Below are positions 33,475 through 41,991 of a DNA stretch of 43,807 nucleotides, piece by piece (position 1 is the first letter of the stretch; the number at the start of each line of letters is the position of its first letter). The notes under the pieces were generated by a model, which saw nothing but the letters and a program-made list of their open reading frames with translations, had not been told where the DNA came from and ran no database searches. This DNA comes from Propionibacteriaceae bacterium UBA6238. Its GTDB lineage: Bacteria > Actinomycetota > Actinomycetes > Propionibacteriales > Propionibacteriaceae. The stretch is taken from assembly GCA_002441465.1 (NCBI GenBank), contig DJWE01000073.1, positions 79,320 to 123,126 on the forward strand, read 5' to 3'. The position numbers and the translations under genes are program-made.

Positions 33475-34164
33475 GTGACCAGAGAAGACCGGGCCATCAC
33501 GATCGTGGATCTGATGACACGCGCCATGGCGGCGATCGACAACGGCGAGCAGGCTGAGCAGGTGATGTGCAGCACACTCGCCAAGGCTGCCCATGCCGAA
33601 AGCGCCGTCCTCGTCGGCCTCGAGGTCGGGCACAAGCTGCGTGTGCACGCGGCGTGGCCGGACCAGCGCCGCGCTGCAGCCCTGGTGGAAGTCGTCGGTC
33701 ACGGCGGACGCCACGCCGAGGGCAATCTCCACCTCGGCCAGCACTCGGTGCTCGGCGAAATCGTGATCATCGGCCCGGACCTCGATCGGGGCGACTCCCC
33801 GGAGCGTGCGCGCCAGCTTGCCTTGTCTCGGCGCGGCGGTTTCGGTCCGGAGACACAGGCCCTCTTCGCTGAGGCGGTCGCTCCCGTTCTGCTCCTGATG
33901 CCGCACGTCGCCGACGCCTGCCGCAGGGAGCAACGCGCCCGTACCGCAGCAGACGCGGCCGCGGCGCTGAACCTGACCGCCCGCGAGGTCGAGGTGCTCC
34001 AGTTGCTCTCCGAGGGCCTGCTCGCCCGCACCATCGCCGCCCGGCTCGGGCTCTCGCCTCGCACCGTGCACAAGCACCTGAGCAACGTCTACAGCAAACT
34101 CGGCGTCCACGACCGGCTCGTGGCGGTGAGCATCGCCCGCGCCCAGGGCCTGATCGCGGCCTGA
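33475..34164 (+). CDS. LuxR family transcriptional regulator with GAF-like N-terminal domain
   Basis: 229-aa regulator. Residues 1-145 form a GAF-like sensory domain (MCSTLAKAAHAESAVLVGLEV, then LALSRRGGFGPETQALFAEAVAPVLLLM), as in actinobacterial GAF-LuxR proteins. The HTH at 160-225 reads LTAREVEVLQLLSEGLLARTIAARLGLSPRTVHKHLSNVYSKLG. It has no receiver-domain Asp, so it is not a classic response regulator. GTG start with GGAGCGAGG upstream. Separated from the tRNA by about 190 bp that show no other gene. Target unknown. Confidence 0.85.
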   Translation: MTREDRAITIVDLMTRAMAAIDNGEQAEQVMCSTLAKAAHAESAVLVGLEVGHKLRVHAAWPDQRRAAALVEVVGHGGRHAEGNLHLGQHSVLGEIVIIGPDLDRGDSPERARQLALSRRGGFGPETQALFAEAVAPVLLLMPHVADACRREQRARTAADAAAALNLTAREVEVLQLLSEGLLARTIAARLGLSPRTVHKHLSNVYSKLGVHDRLVAVSIARAQGLIAA

Positions 34165-34173
34165 GTCCGGAGG

Positions 34174-34563
34174 CTAGCTTCCCCGAACGTTCCGGACGGC
34201 CTTCTTCAGCAGCCACAACGGCAGCAACCACGTCGCCAGGGCCGTGACCAACCAGGTCACCAGCGTGCCCAGCACCCAGGCCATCGGCCCCTGCAGTGTG
34301 ATGCCGCCGACGAAGGAGCTGGCGATGACCAGCGCGATCCCCGTGGAGATCAGCCCGACGCCCCCGACGAGTGGCGGGGAGAACTTGGCGGCGAGCCTCG
34401 TGACCAGCGGGGTCAGCAGGCTCTGCGCCACGGTGAACACGACCACGGCGACCACGAAACCGCGGACGCCGACGGTGACGCCGGGCACCAGCCAGGCGGC
34501 GGCCAACAGCCCCGCCACTGATGAGCCGCAGAAGATCGCGGCAAGGATCAACATCCTGCGCAC
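34174..34563 (-). CDS. Phage_holin_4_2 (YvlD-like) membrane protein
   Basis: 129-aa protein with four helices (ILAAIFCGSSVAGLLAAAWLVPGV, FVVAVVVFTVAQSLLTPLV, VGLISTGIALVIASSFVGG, WVLGTLVTWLVTALATWLLPLWLL) and a basic C-terminus. The WLVPGV / F-x-x-A-x-x-x-x-A-Q-x-L-x-x-P pattern matches the Phage_holin_4_2/YvlD family. These are chromosomal envelope proteins, not true holins. Convergent with the LuxR gene, 9 bp apart. Confidence 0.8.
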   Translation of the reverse strand: MRRMLILAAIFCGSSVAGLLAAAWLVPGVTVGVRGFVVAVVVFTVAQSLLTPLVTRLAAKFSPPLVGGVGLISTGIALVIASSFVGGITLQGPMAWVLGTLVTWLVTALATWLLPLWLLKKAVRNVRGS

Positions 34564-34707
34564 AGGGGCACCCTAGCCTTGTCCGACCCCCTATCGGGGC
34601 GGATCGCGTCCTCGACCTGCCGGGCCGCTCGGGGATCGCCCCGAAAGCACCCTCAAAGCCTCCTTTCCGGCTTCCGCACGCACGCGTGGCTGGCTTAGGT
34701 TCGAGGC

Positions 34708-35328
34708 ATGTCCAACCCCCTCGAACCCACCGACGTGGGCCCCGCCGCCGGCGGAGACCTGGCCGCGTCCGACGCCGATCGCGATCGCGTGATCACCTTG
34801 CTCACCGCCGCCCAGGCCGAAGGACGCCTGACCCCGTCCGAACGCGACCAACGAATCGCCGCGGCCCGGACGGCGGAGACCTTCGACGACCTCGTACCGC
34901 TCACCCGTGACCTGGTCAGCCCGACCGGTCCGGCCGCCCGGCCCGTCGTGAACTACGACGAAGGACACTCCACCGCGGTGGCCGACCAGATCGTGGCCAT
35001 CTTCGGCGGCACCTCGCGCAAGCACTCCTGGCGGGTACGCCAGAACACTTCGGTGCTGGCGATGTTCGGCGGCATCGACCTCGACCTCACTGAGGCCACC
35101 TTCGAAGCACGCGAACTCACCTTCAACGTGTTCTGCCTGTTCGGCGGCGTGAACGTGATCGTTCCACCCGGCACCGAGGTGGACAGCCAGGTGATCGCTG
35201 TCTTCGGCGGCTCCGACATACACAAGCTCGTCCCACCCGACGGTGCCGCGCCCAGACTCCTGGTGAAGGGCTTTTGCGGCTTCGGTGGCGTCGACGTGCG
35301 CAACCCGAAGGATCGTCGGCGTCACTAG
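34708..35328 (+). CDS. DUF1707 / LiaF C-terminal-like protein
   Basis: 206-aa protein. The DUF1707 module is at residues 18-68 (AASDADRDRVITLLTAAQAEGRLTPSERDQRIAAARTAETFDDL). The C-terminal half has three FGG turns (IFGGTSRK, MFGGIDLDL, LFGGVNVIVPPG, VFGGSD), the beta-repeat pattern of the LiaF/cell-wall-active-antibiotic response family. No membrane helix. In firmicutes LiaF-like proteins restrain a kinase; here no kinase is adjacent, so the role is open. Confidence 0.85.
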   Translation: MSNPLEPTDVGPAAGGDLAASDADRDRVITLLTAAQAEGRLTPSERDQRIAAARTAETFDDLVPLTRDLVSPTGPAARPVVNYDEGHSTAVADQIVAIFGGTSRKHSWRVRQNTSVLAMFGGIDLDLTEATFEARELTFNVFCLFGGVNVIVPPGTEVDSQVIAVFGGSDIHKLVPPDGAAPRLLVKGFCGFGGVDVRNPKDRRRH

Positions 35329-35385
35329 CCTCGCGCCCTCAGCCGCAGCCGCGGTTGGGGGCGTTCGTCATCTAGATTGACGGTC

Positions 35386-35871
35386 ATGAGCGACCTGTTC
35401 ACGCCCACCGCGGACTGGCAGCGGCTGCCGTCTGCCTACGCGACGGTGCGCCGGCTCGGAGCGCTCGTCTCCAACCTCATCGCAACCGCGATCGTCGCAG
35501 TGGCCGCCCAGTTCTTCCTGGAGTGGCCCTGGGTGATCGGAATCGTGGTCGCCGGACTGGGCTGGACGCTGTGGCGGGTGATCCGCGCCGGACGCTGGGT
35601 GCGCAGCTTCGGCTACGCCGAACGCGCCGAGGACCTGCTGATCACTCACGGCTTGTGGAACCGCCAACTCACCGCGATCCCCTATGGACGGATGCTCTCG
35701 GTGAACGTCGAGTCTGGCCCGATCGAGCGTGCCTGGGGGCTGGCGAAGCTCCAACTGGTCACGGCGAGCGTCCATTCCGCAGGGCACATCCCTGGCCTGC
35801 CCCAAGCGGAAGCCGCGTCCTTGCGGGACCGTCTGATCGCCGCCGGAGAAGCCCAGGCCCTTCCGCTATGA
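35386..35871 (+). CDS. bPH2 (YdbS-like) membrane protein
   Basis: 161-aa protein with two neighbouring helices at residues 25-65 (LVSNLIATAIVAVAAQFFLEW, VIGIVVAGLGWTLWRVI), then one bacterial PH-like domain with FGYAERAEDLLITHGLWNRQLTAIPYGRMLSVNVESGPIERAWGLAKLQLVTAS. The ATG at 35386 is used; a start 3 codons earlier is unlikely. It overlaps the larger bPH2 gene by 4 bp, the usual ydbS-ydbT arrangement. Implicated in envelope functions; mechanism unknown. Confidence 0.88.
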   Translation: MSDLFTPTADWQRLPSAYATVRRLGALVSNLIATAIVAVAAQFFLEWPWVIGIVVAGLGWTLWRVIRAGRWVRSFGYAERAEDLLITHGLWNRQLTAIPYGRMLSVNVESGPIERAWGLAKLQLVTASVHSAGHIPGLPQAEAASLRDRLIAAGEAQALPL

Positions 35872-37448
35872 CGGCTTCCCCCGTCCCGCCCCCACCGACC
35901 GGACCCGACCCTGACCGGCCGGATCCTCTCGTCGAACCCGGCCCGCACAACCCGACGGACGATCGCCGCCACGAGGTCACCGAGCGGCCGCATCCGCTGA
36001 CTCCGTTCATCCGCGGTTGGGTCGTGCTGCTCGCGGTGATCGTGGCGTTCGGCAGGGACTACCTGCCGATCGGACGCGATCCGCAGCCGCTGCCCCCGCT
36101 GGAGGTCATCTTCTCCGCGGTGGGGGTGGTCGCCCTGGCCAGCGGCATCGCCGGCTACTTCTCCTGGCGGTTCACCCGATTCGTGATCGACGCCGAGGTG
36201 CTCCGAATCGACTCCGGCGTCGTCTTCCGGCGATCCCAGCGGGTCGGCTTCGACAAGGTGCAGTCGATCGACGTCGTCCAGCCGCTGGCGGCACGCCTGT
36301 TCGGGCTGGCCGAACTGCAGATCGACGTCGGTTCCCATGACCGTCCACGGCTGCGCTACCTGACCCGGACCCGCGCGTATGCGCTGCGCGACTATCTGCT
36401 GGCCCGGGCGAAGGGGGTACAGGCCGAGGCCGCGGACCACGTCGAGTCCACCTCGGTGCTGGTCGATCTCGGCGCGCAGGACGAGGTGCTCGTCCGGGTC
36501 GCAGCACAGGTTCTCCTGCTCGCTGCGGTCACCTCCCACGAGTTCTGGGTCATCCTGGCCACCGGCGTTGTCGCCGCGGTAGTGGGCATCGCGTTCAACC
36601 TCCCGTGGCTGATGCTGGTGATCGCGATCCCCACGGCGAGCACGCTGGTCGGCTTCGTCGGACGCCGAGTGACCAGCCAGTTCAACTACACGCTCTCCCA
36701 GCGTGCCCATGGCTTGCGGATCTCACGCGGGCTGACCAGCCTGACCAGCCAGTCGCTGCCGCCGCGACGCGTCCAGGCGGTGCAGATCAGCCAGTCGCCC
36801 CTGTGGCGCTGGCTCGGCCTGTACCGGATCGATCTGGAGGTGATCGGCTGGGGTCAGGTCACCGACAACGAGGAGAAGACCGGGGTCTCGACCATCCTGC
36901 TTCCGGCCGGAACCCTCGACCAGGTTCGAGTGGCCCTGCGGGCGATCTGGCCCCGCGCCGACTTCGAGGCGGTCCAGCTTCACCGAGCGCCGGCACGCGC
37001 GCGCTGGCTGCACCCGCTCGCGCAGCCCTTCCTGCGGTGGGGGCACGACGATTCGCTGGTGGTCTCTCGGCACGGCTGGCTGGTGCGGCGCTGGCAGGTG
37101 GTGCCGCACGCTCGGATCCAGTCCGTCCGGGTCGCCCAGGGCATCGCGTCCCGAAGCCTCACGCTGGCGAACCTGGAGTTCCACACCGCAGGCGGGCAGA
37201 TCGCTCCCCATGCCGCGGGCCTGGACGCGGCCCACGTCCTGCAACGACAAGAAGAACTGCTACGGCTGGTGCACCATCCCGCCCCGGTGGACCTCACCGA
37301 GCCGCCCACCTCTGCCGAGTTGTCAGAATCTCAGACGGCTATAGGCGGCGGAGATTCTGACAACTCGGCGAGTGGGGTCAGGGATCAGGCGGGCCCGGAC
37401 GCGCGGCGCGCCGACCAGGCCGACGACACCATCTCGTCGAGCGAATAG
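35868..37448 (+). CDS. bPH2 (YdbT-like) membrane protein with repeat-derived C-terminal tail
   Basis: 526-aa protein. A Pro-rich N-terminus precedes helices near residues 48-60 and 82-100, then a first PH-like domain (FVIDAEVLRIDSGVVFRRSQRVGFDKVQSIDVVQP), a second helix pair (VTSHEFWVILATGVVAAVVGI, WLMLVIAIPTASTLVGFVG), and second and third PH-like domains. The last 50 or so residues are low-complexity (SAELSESQTAIGGGDSDNSA) and are encoded by the palindrome at 37314-37369 and by the strand opposite the 3' end of galE (64-bp convergent overlap). The original stop was probably lost when the palindrome arrived. Start set by the ATGA overlap. Confidence 0.85.
   Translation: MTASPVPPPPTGPDPDRPDPLVEPGPHNPTDDRRHEVTERPHPLTPFIRGWVVLLAVIVAFGRDYLPIGRDPQPLPPLEVIFSAVGVVALASGIAGYFSWRFTRFVIDAEVLRIDSGVVFRRSQRVGFDKVQSIDVVQPLAARLFGLAELQIDVGSHDRPRLRYLTRTRAYALRDYLLARAKGVQAEAADHVESTSVLVDLGAQDEVLVRVAAQVLLLAAVTSHEFWVILATGVVAAVVGIAFNLPWLMLVIAIPTASTLVGFVGRRVTSQFNYTLSQRAHGLRISRGLTSLTSQSLPPRRVQAVQISQSPLWRWLGLYRIDLEVIGWGQVTDNEEKTGVSTILLPAGTLDQVRVALRAIWPRADFEAVQLHRAPARARWLHPLAQPFLRWGHDDSLVVSRHGWLVRRWQVVPHARIQSVRVAQGIASRSLTLANLEFHTAGGQIAPHAAGLDAAHVLQRQEELLRLVHHPAPVDLTEPPTSAELSESQTAIGGGDSDNSASGVRDQAGPDARRADQADDTISSSE
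37314..37369. repeat. Dispersed palindrome, copy 1 (arms of 19 nt)
   Basis: Perfect inverted repeat GCCGAGTTGTCAGAATCTC (37314-37332) with its complement at 37351-37369, around an 18-nt loop that contains CTATAG. The same 19-nt arm and a CTATAG loop recur at 40954-41025. It lies in the last codons of the YdbT-like gene, just beyond the galE stop, and could terminate both transcripts. Confidence 0.85.
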
Positions 37449-38359
37449 CTCATCGTCCAGCCGAAGTCGGCGGCGGCGGCCGAGCCGTCCGCGACGATCC
37501 TGGCCGGGTCGCCCGGACGCCGCGGCGCGATCTCGGGCGTGAACTCGATCCCGGTGATCTTCGCCATCGCGTCCATGATCTGCCGGACGCTGAGTCCTTC
37601 GCCGCTGCCCAGGTTGTAAGCCGGACGCAGCGGCCGTCCCTCGGTCAGGGCAAGCGCAGCGGCCACATGCGAGTCGGCGAGGTCGCCCACGTGCACGTAG
37701 TCCCGCACGCACGTGCCGTCCGGCGTCGGGTAGTCGACGCCGTTGATCCGCGGCGTCCGCCCGGCCAACAGCGCCTCGATCACCAGCGGGAACAGGTTGT
37801 GCGGACTCACGTCGTAGACCTCGTCGGTGGCGGATCCGACCACGTTGAAGTAGCGCAGGCTGACGCCGCGAAAGCCCTCGGTGGATCGCGCCACGTCGTT
37901 GATCAGCCATTCCCCGATCAGCTTCGACTCGCCGTAGGGCGACTCGGGACGGTTCGGAGAGTCCTCGGTGACCAGTTCGGTGTCCGGGGTGCCGTAGACC
38001 GCGGCCGAGGAGGAGAACACGATTCGGTTCACCCCGGCGTCCGCCATTGCCTCCAGCACGCTGGCGGTGCCGGTCACGTTCTGCGCGTAGGTGTGCAGCG
38101 GCCGCTGCACCGACACTCCGGCGTACTTGAAGCCGGCGACGTGGATCACCCCGGTGCAGCCGTAGTCCCGCAAGGCGTCGCTCACCGAGGCGGTGTCGCG
38201 GATGTCCGCCTGGACGAACGGGACGCCCGGCGGCACGAACGCGGCGACACCCGAGGAGAGGTCGTCCAGCACCACCGGTGCCAGTCCCTTGGCTTGCAGT
38301 GCGCGGACCACATGCGCCCCGATGTACCCGGCCCCGCCGGTAACCAACCACGTCGTCAC
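37385..38359 (-). CDS. galE: UDP-glucose 4-epimerase
   Basis: 324-aa extended short-chain dehydrogenase that interconverts UDP-glucose and UDP-galactose with bound NAD. The Rossmann motif VTGGAGYIGAHVV is at residues 5-17. The Ser and the Tyr-x3-Lys of the active site are in SSSAAVYGTP and SPYGESKLIGE, and the C-terminal part carries NLGSGEGLSVRQIMDAM. The length matches the family. It is divergent from ppgK (58 bp between start codons) and overlaps the bPH2 gene tail to tail. Confidence 0.95.
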   Translation of the reverse strand: MTTWLVTGGAGYIGAHVVRALQAKGLAPVVLDDLSSGVAAFVPPGVPFVQADIRDTASVSDALRDYGCTGVIHVAGFKYAGVSVQRPLHTYAQNVTGTASVLEAMADAGVNRIVFSSSAAVYGTPDTELVTEDSPNRPESPYGESKLIGEWLINDVARSTEGFRGVSLRYFNVVGSATDEVYDVSPHNLFPLVIEALLAGRTPRINGVDYPTPDGTCVRDYVHVGDLADSHVAAALALTEGRPLRPAYNLGSGEGLSVRQIMDAMAKITGIEFTPEIAPRRPGDPARIVADGSAAAADFGWTMSYSLDEMVSSAWSARRASGPA

Positions 38360-38417
38360 GGCTGCGAGTCTATGGGAATGGGATCGCTGCAGGATGTGCG
38401 CTGGCTAGGGTGGACCC

Positions 38418-39194
38418 ATGCAGAACCAACCCGTCCTGGGCATCGACATCGGCGGCTCGGGGATCAAGGGCGCCCTGGTCGATCTGGAAGCCGGCGACTT
38501 CGCGACGGAGCGAGTGCGGATTCCCACGCCCGAGAAGTCGACCCCGGCCAACGTGGCCGATGTGGTGGGCGAGATCGTGTCCCAGTTCGCCGACCAGATG
38601 GGCGACGGCCCGATCGGCGTGACCATCCCGGCGGTGGTGACCCATGGCGTCACTCGCTCGGCGGCCAACATCCACAAGTCCTGGATTGACGCTCCCGCCG
38701 ACCAGATCTTCGCCGAGCATCTGGGTCGCGAGGTCGTCCTGGTCAACGACGCGGACGCCGCGGGCGTCGCCGAGGTGATGTACGGCGCAGCCAAGGGGCA
38801 TCAGGGGCTGGTACTCGTCACGACCCTGGGCACCGGCATCGGCAGCGCGCTGATCTACCGGGGCGTCCTGGTGCCCAACACCGAGCTCGGCCATCTCGAG
38901 ATCGACGGCCACGATGCCGAGAGCCAGGCCGCCGCGTCCATCAAGACCGCGTTGGGGCTGTCCTACGAGGAGTACGTGCCGCGGCTTCAGCGCTACTACG
39001 AGACGGTGGAGGCCCTCTTCTGGCCCGACCTGTTCGTGGTCGGCGGCGGCGTGTCAAAGGCGTCGGACAAGTTCTTGCCCAAGCTGAACCTGCACACCCC
39101 GATCGTGCCGGCTCACCTGCGCAACCGCGCCGGCATCATCGGTGCCGCCTGGCTGGCCGCCGACAAGGCCAACCACCCCGAGCGCGACTCCTGA
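38418..39194 (+). CDS. ppgK: Polyphosphate glucokinase
   Basis: 258-aa ROK-fold glucokinase that uses polyphosphate or ATP to phosphorylate glucose. Motifs are the phosphate loop GIDIGGSGIKGALVD (residues 8-22), VTIPAVVTHGVTRSAANI, NDADAAGVAEVMYGA with the catalytic Asp, TLGTGIGSALIYRGVLVPNTELGHLEIDG, and the C-terminal VVGGGVSKASDKFLP. This set and length match actinobacterial PpgK. Followed by a strong hairpin at 39211-39272. Confidence 0.93.
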   Translation: MQNQPVLGIDIGGSGIKGALVDLEAGDFATERVRIPTPEKSTPANVADVVGEIVSQFADQMGDGPIGVTIPAVVTHGVTRSAANIHKSWIDAPADQIFAEHLGREVVLVNDADAAGVAEVMYGAAKGHQGLVLVTTLGTGIGSALIYRGVLVPNTELGHLEIDGHDAESQAAASIKTALGLSYEEYVPRLQRYYETVEALFWPDLFVVGGGVSKASDKFLPKLNLHTPIVPAHLRNRAGIIGAAWLAADKANHPERDS

Positions 39195-39210
39195 TCCGGT
39201 CCCGACTCGA

Positions 39211-39272
39211 AACGGGGACGGTTCCGATCTCGGTCCAGCTGAGAATGGACTGAGTTCGGAACCGTCCCCGTT
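39211..39272. terminator. Long hairpin between ppgK and argS (bidirectional terminator or REP-like palindrome)
   Basis: Perfect 17-nt arms AACGGGGACGGTTCCGA (39211-39227) and their complement at 39256-39272. Inside the loop a second 9-nt pair (CTCGGTCCA / TGGACTGAG, one mismatch-wobble) extends the stem. No T-tract follows. It lies 16 bp after the ppgK stop and 4 bp from the argS stop, so it can end both transcripts. The arm resembles GGGGACGGTTCCG palindromes that occur as dispersed repeats in other bacteria. Confidence 0.8.
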
Positions 39273-39276
39273 CGGG

Positions 39277-40920
39277 TCACATCCGGTCGGGCGCCTCGAT
39301 GCCGAGCAGGTCCAGGCCGATCCCGAGCACCCTGCGGGTCGCCGCGCACAGCGCCAACCGGGACGTCCGCACCTCGCCCTCGCTCTTCAGCACCGGGCAC
39401 TGCTCGTAGAACGAGCTGAGCGCGCCGGCCAGCTCGTAGAGGTAGCCGCACAGCCGATGCGGTTGCAGCGTCTCGCCCACCTGCGCAACAACCTCGCCGA
39501 ACCGCGACAGCAGCAGCGCAAGCGTGTGCTCGGCCGGCTCGGCGAGCACGGTGACCGCCTCGACGCCGATCCCCTCCGCCTCCGCCTTGCGCAGGATCTG
39601 GTTCACCCGGGCGTGCGCGTACTGCAGGTACGGGCCGGTGTCGCCTGTGGTGGCCACCATCCGCTCGGCATCGAAGGCGTAGTCCTTCTGCAGGCCGTTG
39701 GACAGGTCGGCGTACTTGATCGCCGCCAGGGCGATGGACGGGGCCGCCTCCTGCTCGGCCGCGTCCAGCAGGCTGTTCAGCGTGACTGCCGTGCCCTCGC
39801 GGGTCGAGAACTTCTTGCCGTCCGCGCCGAGCACCTGGCCGAACCCGACGAACTCCGCACTCACCTCAGCGGGCAGGTAGCCGGCGCGAGTGGCCACCGC
39901 GAACACCTGCTCGAAGTGGTACGCCTGCGGCGCCCCGACCACATAGATCAGCCGGTTCGCGTGCAGCGCGCCCACGCGGTGCCGGATCGCAGCGAGGTCG
40001 GTGCAGGTGTAGCCGAAGCCACCCTGAGCGTTGCGGATGATCGCCGGGGCGTTGAAGCCCTCCGTGAACACCACCAGAGCCCCGTCGTCCACCACGGCGA
40101 TGCCGCGGTCCTCGAGGTCGGCAGCGACCACCGGCAGGTCGGCGTTGTAGATCGACTCACCGGCCAGGTCGGCGTCGCTGAGCAGGACGTTCATCCGTCG
40201 GTAGGTCGCGTTGAAGCCCACCAGCGAGACGTCGATCAGCTGCCGCCAGATGCGCCGGGTCTCCGGGTCTCCGGCCTGCAGCTTCACCACCCGCTCCCTG
40301 GCCCGGTCGGCGAACTCCTCCGACGCCTTCAGATGCGCGTTCGCCCGCTGGTAGAGCGCCTCGGCGCCGGCGAGATCAAGGGTGCCGACGTCGAGACCCT
40401 CGTCCAGAGTCTGCTCGACGAGCATGCCGAACTGGCGTCCCCAGTCGCCGATGTGATTCTGCGGGATCACCACGTGTCCTTGCGCGCGCAGGATGCGGGT
40501 GAAGCAGTCGCCGATGATCGTCGAGCGCAGGTGGCCGACATGCATCTGCTTGGCCACGTTGGGCGAGGAGTAGTCCACGACCACGGTCTGCGGCTGCTCG
40601 GCCGGGCTGATCCCCGCACCCGGCTCGACCAGCACCTGGGTGGCTGCGGCGGCGAGCACGTCCGCGCGAATGCGCAGGTTGATGAAGCCCGGGCCGGCGA
40701 CCTCAAGCGGCTCACACAGGTCGGCGAGGTCGATCTGCGCGACCAGCCGGGACGCCACCTCGCGCGGCGGGCGTCCCTCTGCGTTGGCCAGCCGGAGCGC
40801 GACGTTGGTCTGGAAGTGCCCGAACTGGGGACGCGTCGCCGGACGCAGTTCGGGGTCGATCCCGGCCGCAGCCTGGACGCGTTCACTCAACAAGGACGGC
40901 AGGGACAGCATGGCCGCCAT
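39277..40920 (-). CDS. argS: Arginine--tRNA ligase
   Basis: 547-aa class I aminoacyl-tRNA synthetase. The N-terminal additional domain (LSERVQAAAGI, FINLRI) is followed by the HIGH motif variant HVGHLRSTIIGD, the active-site region VIPQNHIGDWGRQFGML, and a KMSKS-loop variant GKKFSTREGTAVTL. The C-terminal anticodon-binding domain ends LCAATRRVLGIGLDLLGIEAPDRM, typical of ArgRS. ATG at 40920 is used; the ATG at 40911 is an alternative with a closer GGCGG. Upstream are a large palindrome and the GNAT-TsaE gene. Confidence 0.95.
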   Translation of the reverse strand: MAAMLSLPSLLSERVQAAAGIDPELRPATRPQFGHFQTNVALRLANAEGRPPREVASRLVAQIDLADLCEPLEVAGPGFINLRIRADVLAAAATQVLVEPGAGISPAEQPQTVVVDYSSPNVAKQMHVGHLRSTIIGDCFTRILRAQGHVVIPQNHIGDWGRQFGMLVEQTLDEGLDVGTLDLAGAEALYQRANAHLKASEEFADRARERVVKLQAGDPETRRIWRQLIDVSLVGFNATYRRMNVLLSDADLAGESIYNADLPVVAADLEDRGIAVVDDGALVVFTEGFNAPAIIRNAQGGFGYTCTDLAAIRHRVGALHANRLIYVVGAPQAYHFEQVFAVATRAGYLPAEVSAEFVGFGQVLGADGKKFSTREGTAVTLNSLLDAAEQEAAPSIALAAIKYADLSNGLQKDYAFDAERMVATTGDTGPYLQYAHARVNQILRKAEAEGIGVEAVTVLAEPAEHTLALLLSRFGEVVAQVGETLQPHRLCGYLYELAGALSSFYEQCPVLKSEGEVRTSRLALCAATRRVLGIGLDLLGIEAPDRM

Positions 40921-40953
40921 TTTCGCACGGTGTGACGACCTCTCCGTCCGCCT

Positions 40954-41025
40954 CCCCACCCGCCGAGTTGTCAGAATCTCATTCGCCTATAGCCGAATGA
41001 GATTCTGACAACTCGGCGGGTGGGG
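40954..41025. repeat. Dispersed palindrome, copy 2 (arms of 32 nt)
   Basis: A 72-bp region with two perfect 32-nt arms (40954-40985 and 40994-41025) around an 8-nt loop CCTATAGC. The outer 8 nt of each arm (CCCCACCC) and the central GCCGAGTTGTCAGAATCTC are shared in part with copy 1. It starts 3 bp beyond the GNAT-TsaE stop, right upstream of argS, so it probably terminates or processes the upstream transcript. An insertion-type repeat is the likely origin. Confidence 0.88.
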
Positions 41026-41028
41026 TCG

Positions 41029-41985
41029 TCACAGCGCCTCCAGTTCGGGGCGGGACGCGGTCCAGCGTCCGCCGATCGGGGTCAGGAAGATCCAGCGCGT
41101 CTCGTCATCGGGGTCGAGCGAGCGCCGGATGTCCAACTCGAGATAGTCCTCGGCCAGACCCTCGGCGATGCCGGCACCCCACTCGACGAAGGTGACCGAG
41201 TCGTCCAGTGACACCTCGAGGTCGAGATCTTCGAGTTCGGCGAACGAGCCCAGCCGGTAGGCGTCCACGTGCACCAGAGCGGGTCCCCCCACCGTGGACG
41301 GGTGCACCCGGGAGAGCACGAACGTCGGCGAGATGATCGCACCCGCCACCGCGAGGCCGGCACCGAGCCCCTGGGCGAGGGTGGTCTTGCCCGCACCGAG
41401 GTCGCCGGACGCGATGATCACGTCCCCGGCCCGCAGGACGCCGGCCAGCCGCCGTCCGATCGCTCGGGTGTCGTCGGCGCTCGGCGCTTCCAATCGCACC
41501 GGGAGCTGCCGAGCCAAAGTGAGGCTGGTGCCCTCGCGGCCGACCTCGACGAAGCCGTGCCTGCGCCACCAGGCGACCACCTGCGGGAACTCCTCGCGGG
41601 CGACGAGCTCCACTGCGGACGCCCCGCGCGCGGTAAGCAGTTCGATCGCCACCTCGACCATCGCCGACGCGATGCCCTGGCGCTGGTAGCCCGGACGCAC
41701 CGAGACCCGGTGGATGCCCGCCATCGGACCGTCCAGGCTGACGATCACCACGCCCACGGGCACACCGTCCACGACCGCCAGCACACCGAATCCCTCGGCG
41801 AGAGCCGCAGCCACCTTCTGGGGTGTCTCGGCGAGAGCCGGCGGCGGCGGTTCCACGGTGGCTCGGCTGCCGAAGGCCTCCCGGATCAGGTCGCAGATCG
41901 CCGCGGCGTCGGCGGACGTCGGCTCCACGATGCTCACCGTGCGGCCGTCGCCGAGCAGGGTCTCGGCTAGCAGGGTCTGCGGCAC
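41029..41985 (-). CDS. tsaE: GNAT acetyltransferase fused to TsaE (tRNA t6A synthesis ATPase)
   Basis: 318-aa two-domain protein. Residues 1-160 are a GNAT domain with the acetyl-CoA motif VRPGYQRQGIA (96-106) and WWRRHGFVEVGREG near its end. Residues 165-318 are TsaE: Walker A GDLGAGKT (194-201), SPTFVLSRVH, the DAYRL motif that follows VHVD, and VTFVEWGAGI. TsaE supports N6-threonylcarbamoyladenosine formation with TsaB and TsaD. The GTG at 41985 is preferred because a TACGAT -10 box lies 6 bp upstream, which would give a leaderless message; the frame is open further to 42072. The GNAT part is RimI-like in position, but its substrate is unproven. Confidence 0.85.
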   Translation of the reverse strand: MPQTLLAETLLGDGRTVSIVEPTSADAAAICDLIREAFGSRATVEPPPPALAETPQKVAAALAEGFGVLAVVDGVPVGVVIVSLDGPMAGIHRVSVRPGYQRQGIASAMVEVAIELLTARGASAVELVAREEFPQVVAWWRRHGFVEVGREGTSLTLARQLPVRLEAPSADDTRAIGRRLAGVLRAGDVIIASGDLGAGKTTLAQGLGAGLAVAGAIISPTFVLSRVHPSTVGGPALVHVDAYRLGSFAELEDLDLEVSLDDSVTFVEWGAGIAEGLAEDYLELDIRRSLDPDDETRWIFLTPIGGRWTASRPELEAL

Positions 41986-41991
41986 CGGGCG

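Noticed and set aside
34174..34563. Prophage holin
   Set aside because: The Phage_holin_4_2 name is historical; four-helix chromosomal envelope protein with no phage genes around it.
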